Assembly: GCA_039808985.1 (NCBI GenBank) | Contig: JBDHUC010000020.1 | Location: forward strand, 1-37,370 | DNA from: SXRF01 sp039808985 | Lineage (GTDB): Bacteria > Pseudomonadota > Alphaproteobacteria > Rickettsiales > SXRF01 | Direction: 5' to 3' | Length of the DNA stretch: 37,370 nt | Shown: piece after piece, positions 35,001 through 37,370 of the stretch | Layout: every line of letters starts with the position of its first letter | Numbering within the stretch: position 1 is the stretch's first letter | Notes under the pieces: generated by a model | What the model saw: the letters and a program-made list of their open reading frames with translations, nothing else | Databases searched by the model: none | Told to the model about the DNA's origin: nothing | Made by a program: the position numbers and the translations under genes

Positions 35001-35407
35001 TGCCAATTGTTTTTCATCCTAACCCAGGCTCCTTGCTAGTATGCGATTTCTCTGGGATGGTTGAGCCGGAAATGGTCAAGGCTCGTCCTGTCGTTGTGGT
35101 ATCTCCTCGTTTGCGGCACAGAAGCGGTTTATGCACCGTAGTTCCGTTAAGTACTACAATCCCGACAAATATAATGCCGTGGCATTGTAAAATTATTCTT
35201 GATGCTCCGTTGTCAGCAAAATGGAATCGGGCTGAGATATGGGCTAAATGTGATATGCTTTATACTATGCGTTTTGAACGAATGGATCGTTTCCATATGC
35301 GTGTTGAAGGCCATCGCAAATACTACGACAGGCGCATTGATGATGAGCAATTATCAGATGTAAGATGTTGTATACATTCGTTTCTTTGTAAAAAATGGGG
35401 AGCTTGA
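35000..35407 (+). CDS. PemK/MazF-like toxin family protein
   Basis: A 135-residue protein. 'PNPGSLLVCDFSGMVEPEMVKARPVVVVSPRLRHRSGLCTVVPLSTTIP' is the opening of a PemK/MazF-like mRNA endonuclease (the KxRPVVVVSP and VVPLSTT strands). The remainder, with 'AKWNRAEIWAKCDMLYTMRFERMDRF', resembles members of a longer subgroup. The GTG overlaps the miaB stop by one base, so it is translated with miaB; no ribosome site of its own is evident. No antitoxin gene is adjacent, so it is either solitary or tamed. Confidence 0.8.
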   Translation: MPIVFHPNPGSLLVCDFSGMVEPEMVKARPVVVVSPRLRHRSGLCTVVPLSTTIPTNIMPWHCKIILDAPLSAKWNRAEIWAKCDMLYTMRFERMDRFHMRVEGHRKYYDRRIDDEQLSDVRCCIHSFLCKKWGA

Positions 35408-35432
35408 AAAATATATCCTAATAGGATATAAT
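35404..35432 (+). promoter_or_regulatory. Sigma70-type promoter of candidate small RNA
   Basis: TTGAAA (35404-35409), a 17-base spacer and a perfect TATAAT (35427-35432). The -35 box overlaps the pemK stop codon. Confidence 0.65.
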
Positions 35433-35438
35433 AGCTAC

Positions 35439-35514
35439 GTACCCGCTCTGTTTCGGCATCGGGCTTGAAATCCTGCAAAACAGGTGGCCGCGCTTTTTAG
35501 CGCGGCCTTTTTTT
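35439..35514 (+). ncRNA. Candidate small RNA, about 75 nt
   Basis: A consensus promoter is followed within 60 bases by a perfect intrinsic terminator and no start codon with a frame. The body can fold: cccg...cggg (35442-35463), cctg-caaaa-cagg (35472-35484), or alternatively ctgttt with aaacag. No known family recognised. It might instead be only a 3' untranslated tail of pemK. Confidence 0.5.
35486..35514 (+). terminator. Rho-independent terminator
   Basis: Perfect 8-bp stem ggccgcgc / gcgcggcc with a 6-base loop and seven T residues. It ends the pemK transcript and the candidate small RNA. Confidence 0.9.
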
Positions 35515-35619
35515 ATACGCTTACTCAATAGTGTTACTGGTGAGATTGTGCAGTAGCCTGGCTTTACTTTGTGGCACGCTTGTGCTACAATAACTTCGTA
35601 TAGATATATGGAGTCTGTT

Positions 35620-35895
35620 ATGTTGCAAAATCATGAAAATGCGAAGACGGATTATGTACGCGCCCGTATGTCACCGGAAGTGAAGGAGGCTGCGGAAGCG
35701 GTTTTTACCAAATTAGGATTGGGGCATACGGAAGCCATCAGGCTTTTTTACCAGCAGGTTGTCCTTAATCAGGGATTGCCCTTTGGTGTTAAAATTCCAA
35801 ACGCAGAAACAGTGCGGGCGATGAAACAGGTGAAAAGCCGGAAGAGCCTTGAAAGATATAAAAATGCTAAAGAATTATTCGATCAGTTCCGTTAA
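35620..35895 (+). CDS. RelB/DinJ family antitoxin
   Basis: A 91-residue protein whose first half 'DYVRARMSPEVKEAAEAVFTKLGLGHTEAIRLFYQQVVLNQGLPF' is the ribbon-helix-helix domain of DinJ-type antitoxins, followed by a Lys/Arg-rich tail that would wrap the toxin. The ATG at 35620 has a ggag site 6 bases before it. Its stop overlaps the start of a YafQ-like remnant (TAATG), the normal arrangement of dinJ-yafQ. The toxin is broken, so the antitoxin is probably a relic or a stand-alone regulator. Confidence 0.88.
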   Translation: MLQNHENAKTDYVRARMSPEVKEAAEAVFTKLGLGHTEAIRLFYQQVVLNQGLPFGVKIPNAETVRAMKQVKSRKSLERYKNAKELFDQFR

Positions 35896-36020
35896 TGCGC
35901 ATTATCGATACTTCCAATAAATTTAAGAAAGATTTATCACGCCTTAAAAAGCGTGGTAAGAATCTTAGTAAAATGGAAAATGCTCTGGTAAGGGCTGGCA
36001 CTCACTCAGATCTGTTTTAA
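35895..36020 (+). pseudogene. YafQ-type toxin with internal deletion
   Basis: A 41-codon frame that starts like a YafQ/RelE-type endoribonuclease (MRIIDTSNKFKKDLSRLKKRGKNLSKMENA) and ends like one (LVRAGTHSDLF, compare the family ending 'RTGxHxxLF'). Full-length relatives are about 90 residues, so roughly 50 central residues with most catalytic His/Asp positions are missing while the frame is kept. The product, if made, should be inactive. It overlaps the antitoxin gene by one base and ends 12 bases before phoH. Confidence 0.75.
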
Positions 36021-36032
36021 AAAGGGAAATAA

Positions 36033-37043
36033 ATGAAAGAAAAACACGCTAAGGCTGGTGAATCAATTAGTATTGCTTTTCAGGATAACTCCTTGCTTCC
36101 CATGCTTTTTGGCGATGAGGACAGTCATTTAACCAAGCTTGAGAAAAAATTTAACGTGCAGGCGACCACGCGGGGGAATCTTCTTGCTATATCCGGCGAA
36201 AAAGAAAATGTGGAAGCCTGCCGTGCGGTGGTGGAATCGCTATATGCGGATTTGAAAAAAGGCATGGATATAAGTTCGAAAGAAGTGGAGGCGGCGATTC
36301 GTATGAACAGCAATAATTCGCAGGAACGTGAGGAAAATAAAAACCTGTTTGGCATGCCTGAGCTTGTTGTGAAAACGATGAAAAAAAGTGTTAAGCCATA
36401 TTCTCCGGCGCAGGCAACATATATAGAAGCTCTGATGAAGAATGATGTTGTGTTCACGCTTGGACCTGCGGGGACAGGTAAGACTTACCTTGCGGTTGCG
36501 ATGGCGGTTGCCATGTTCAATTCACACCGCGTAGAAAAAATCATTCTCTCGCGTCCGGCAGTGGAAGCTGGGGAAAAACTTGGTTTCCTGCCTGGCGATC
36601 TTAAGGAAAAAATCGACCCGTACCTGCGCCCGTTATATGACGCGCTGCATGATATGATACCGGCGGAAAAGCTTGCCCGCCATATGGAAGCCGGGGATAT
36701 TGAGGTTGCGCCGCTTGCTTTCATGCGTGGGCGGACGCTTGCCAACGCGTTCGTGATCCTGGATGAAGCGCAGAACACAACCCCAACCCAGATGAAAATG
36801 TTTTTAACAAGGCTTGGCGAAAATTCGCGCATGGTGATAACCGGCGACCTGACCCAGACTGATTTGCCTAAAGACGTTAAATCCGGCCTGGGGGATGTGG
36901 TGCGCAAGGTGGAGGGTATCGAAGGTATAGCTTGCGTGCGCTTTACCGACCGCGATGTGGTGCGCCACCCGCTGGCAGCCAAGATAATCAAGGCATACGA
37001 TGAATGGGATAAGAAGCGAAAAAATAATGCACCTTTGGATTAA
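36033..37043 (+). CDS. PhoH-like ATPase (YbeZ)
   Basis: A 336-residue PhoH-family protein. After a KH-like N-terminal part comes the ATPase with Walker A 'GPAGTGKTYLAVAMA', 'SRPAVEAGEKLGFLPGDLKEKIDPYLRPLYDAL', Walker B 'AFVILDEAQNTTPTQMKMFLTRLGENSRMVITGD' and 'TQTDLP'. Such proteins act with the RNase YbeY in rRNA maturation. It usually lies between miaB and ybeY; here toxin-antitoxin genes separate it from miaB and no ybeY follows in the window. The stop codon is the first bases of a palindromic-element end. Confidence 0.93.
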   Translation: MKEKHAKAGESISIAFQDNSLLPMLFGDEDSHLTKLEKKFNVQATTRGNLLAISGEKENVEACRAVVESLYADLKKGMDISSKEVEAAIRMNSNNSQEREENKNLFGMPELVVKTMKKSVKPYSPAQATYIEALMKNDVVFTLGPAGTGKTYLAVAMAVAMFNSHRVEKIILSRPAVEAGEKLGFLPGDLKEKIDPYLRPLYDALHDMIPAEKLARHMEAGDIEVAPLAFMRGRTLANAFVILDEAQNTTPTQMKMFLTRLGENSRMVITGDLTQTDLPKDVKSGLGDVVRKVEGIEGIACVRFTDRDVVRHPLAAKIIKAYDEWDKKRKNNAPLD

Positions 37044-37059
37044 AGCGAAAACGCTCTAG
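37041..37059. repeat. Solo end of palindromic element
   Basis: taaagcgaaaacgctctag is identical to the right end of copy 2 (29882-29900). Only this end is present; its first three bases are the phoH stop codon. Confidence 0.7.
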
Positions 37060-37094
37060 TGGATAGTGGTTGGTAGGAAGTGATAAATGCTGCC

Positions 37095-37331
37095 TTACAA
37101 AGGTTTAGGGAACAGCTTTTCCAATTCCACATCCAGCGCACAGGATATTCGGTAAAGTTCGTTAAGGCGAATCTCAAATTTACCCATCTCGTAAAAATCC
37201 AGCAGGTTCATTGATATTCCGGAAAGCTCGGAAAGTTTGCGCAAAGTCATTTTTTTACTCATGCGGACCCCGTGGATATTCTGGCCTATTACGAAGCGCA
37301 GATGACGGAATGAATGCGTGCTGTATTGCAT
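37095..37331 (-). CDS. XRE-type helix-turn-helix regulator
   Basis: A 78-residue protein, mostly one HTH_3 domain: 'IGQNIHGVRMSKKMTLRKLSELSGISMNLLDFYEMGKFEIRLNELYRISCALDVELEKLF'. The helix-turn-helix is 'TLRKLSELSGISMNLLDFYE'. A gaggag site lies 8 bases before the ATG at 37331. It could be a lone repressor or the antitoxin of an unseen toxin beyond the window. It points against phoH and occupies the place where ybeY would be expected. Confidence 0.85.
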   Translation of the reverse strand: MQYSTHSFRHLRFVIGQNIHGVRMSKKMTLRKLSELSGISMNLLDFYEMGKFEIRLNELYRISCALDVELEKLFPKPL

Positions 37332-37370
37332 ATATGTGGTTCTCCTCTTTGATATCGGGAGTCTAGAAAC

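Overview
The window looks like chromosomal DNA of a moderately AT-rich alphaproteobacterium. Evidence: a FYDLN-acid (TIGR02300-type) gene typical of that class, a phasin, the MiaB/PhoH neighbourhood, and flagellar rod/L-ring genes in the order flgF-flgG-flgA-flgH. The 23S and 5S rRNA genes form a unit with no 16S or spacer tRNA next to it. Such a split is known in Rickettsiales and some other lineages. However, homoserine kinase, DapB, a phasin and flagellar genes argue against an extremely reduced genome. I do not assign a genus.

Layout. 1-2700: a DUF3326 gene cut by the window edge, a Tle1-like DUF2235 hydrolase, a repeat-rich gap and a GIY-YIG nuclease gene behind a compact palindromic element. 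2.7-8.8 kb: housekeeping genes (sirtuin cobB, YcgN-like, OsmC, RidA, M48 lipoprotein, sdhB, thrB, rnhA, dapB). 8.9-12.5 kb: flagellar operon flgF-[four-helix-bundle gene]-flgG-flgA-flgH. The extra gene lies between inverted repeats, and flgH carries a dispersed palindromic repeat translated in frame inside its lipoprotein signal peptide. 12.5-16.6 kb: an unknown gene, a D-Ala-D-Ala carboxypeptidase, a phasin and a possible ribbon-helix-helix protein, bracketed by inverted copies of a composite repeat. 16.6-24.5 kb: a long minus-strand run grpE, ftsX, ydcF-like, plsC, sel1-like, rph, rdgB, FMN reductase, yceI, dsbD/scsB-like, with several ATGA or TAATG overlaps. 24.7-29.3 kb: FYDLN gene, a 758-residue zeta-toxin-like kinase with a 63-residue partner, an orphan prepilin, a DUF2061 gene and an entericidin-like micro-lipoprotein. 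29.6-33.4 kb: 5S and 23S rRNA on the minus strand with a consensus promoter at 33392-33420. 33.5-37.3 kb: a 40-residue membrane peptide, miaB, a PemK-like toxin, a candidate small RNA, a DinJ-like antitoxin with an internally deleted YafQ-type toxin, phoH and an XRE regulator.

The strongest theme is short mobile or dispersed DNA acting on ordinary genes. A roughly 103-bp TA-flanked palindromic element (MITE-like, possibly IS630-derived) occurs in two near-identical copies and one divergent copy. One copy is in the 23S-5S spacer and one in the 23S leader, and a solo end supplies the phoH stop codon. A second palindromic repeat family has entered flgH. Toxin-antitoxin remnants split miaB from phoH. 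The best candidate for an undescribed system is the two-gene module at 25224-27688: a small protein overlapping a large zeta-like kinase with a long N-terminal region of unknown function.

All calls come from reading the sequence and the conceptual translations; no database search was run.
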